64,000 nucleotides of DNA from Cliona cf. orientalis. Its lineage: Eukaryota > Porifera > Demospongiae > Clionaida > Clionaidae. The position numbers and the translations under genes are program-made. The stretch is taken from NCBI GenBank assembly GCA_963930775.1, contig OZ005707.1, forward strand, positions 3,534,001 through 3,598,000. The letters are read 5' to 3'. Below, piece by piece: positions 63,346-64,000 of the stretch. Each line of letters opens with the position of its first letter. Within the stretch, counting starts at the first letter, position 1. The notes beneath the pieces were generated by a model that had not been told where the DNA came from, ran no database searches, and saw only the letters and a program-made list of their open reading frames with translations.

Positions 63346-64000
63346 TTGGAAAGCTGTATCATAGGGCTAACAAGCCTCCAAGTCCGAGACTCATCGCGCG
63401 CTTGGCTGTGGAGCTAGAGCGCTTTGTTTGCGATCGCGCAACACCCTCAATAATCGAGAAATTACGGTTTGAAGACGCCCAAGAAGCTAAAAAGGTGAGT
63501 GAACGTAGTTCGATGACTCGAGCTGTATCTAGGTAGAGAATTCTAATTAGCGCCCATAGCAACGGGCTCCGTGTACGGCGGCCATACTGACTAGGTAGGT
63601 CAAGATGAAGGCTTATTTCGCCTTGGTAATTTGCATTTACCCTCCGTAGGCGGTGGCAACAGTTAGTAGAAGGGTTCTTTGACATAAATATGACAAAAAC
63701 TGGACTTGATATTTTTTGACTGCTGATACTACTAAAAACGCGCATTGCGCAATATGCGCGTTTGACAAATATGCCAGGTTTTCTCAGATCCTGTTACATA
63801 ATGTGTCAAAGAACCCTTCTCTACTGTTGCCTGTTGCCACCGCCTACGGAGGGTAAATGTAAGTTACCAAGGCGAAATAGGACTTCATTTTGACCTAGCT
63901 AGTTAGTACGGCTGCCGTACACGGAGCCCGTTGCTATGTGCGCTAATTACAATTCTCTACCTAGATACAGCTGAATTCATCGAACCACTGTATGTTCGCT
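63346..64000. repeat. Two further partial copies of the GTGAC-ended element
   Basis: 63410-63800 repeats its central and terminal parts (GCGCTTTGTTTGCGATCGCG, TTCTAATTAGCGCCCATAGC, then AGGTTTTCTCAGATCCTGTTAC). 63800-64000 repeats the same segment in inverted orientation and runs off the window. Confidence 0.7.

Overview
The window is eukaryotic and looks like a compact, transposon-rich animal genome. A marine sponge in the Amphimedon style is my best guess, from scattered TACATG repeats, dense MITEs and the mix of DNA transposons. Species identity is inference. The evidence for a eukaryote is direct: two host genes are split by GT-AG introns with matching phases, a tRNA-like Pol III promoter is present, and nearly everything else is transposable elements. 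Most short open frames are noise.

Host genes. Both lie on the minus strand. A mitochondrial glutamate dehydrogenase gene has eight exons between 15325 and 7026, coding for the first 288 residues; the 3' half is not in the window. Its 7 kb third intron is full of transposons. A CLN6 homologue (ER membrane protein, 298 residues) has three exons at 60224-60298, 56429-56659 and 54795-55385.

Transposons, left to right. A decayed, spliced Kolobok-like transposase lies at 1.6-4.2 kb and a P2X7-like zinc-domain fragment at 5.2-5.7 kb. At 10190-13941 a TA-flanked Tigger/pogo-like element carries a convergent second gene with HIRAN and Ulp1-like peptidase domains. At 19.1-23.6 kb there is a tandem array of about 1.26 kb units containing a conserved hairpin. 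From 27.5 to 38.1 kb a stack of nested insertions holds an apparently intact two-gene IS630/Tc1-type element (27693-30407) and an ISL2EU-like element with long terminal inverted repeats (30658-35244; THAP-DDE transposase plus SWIM/YqaJ nuclease). A 5'-truncated Ty1/copia element with a 3' LTR lies at 40004-44367, and a long field of repeats of one family (CTAAGCAG termini) at 44.4-50.4 kb. At 50.5-53.9 kb a RecQ-like helicase fragment is convergent with a zf-AD/DUF6589 gene, which resembles helicase-bearing Academ transposons. CLN6 follows, and the right end holds copies of a GTGAC-ended repeat.

The most notable pattern is that four unrelated transposon types here share one architecture: a transposase or helicase gene on the plus or minus strand, facing a second, accessory gene tail to tail. 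The Tigger-like element with a HIRAN-peptidase gene and the intact IS630-type element with an uncharacterised 333-residue partner are the best candidates for undescribed systems. A second pattern is that many TA-inserted MITEs begin CCGTA or CCC and fill their interior with a family-specific iterated motif.
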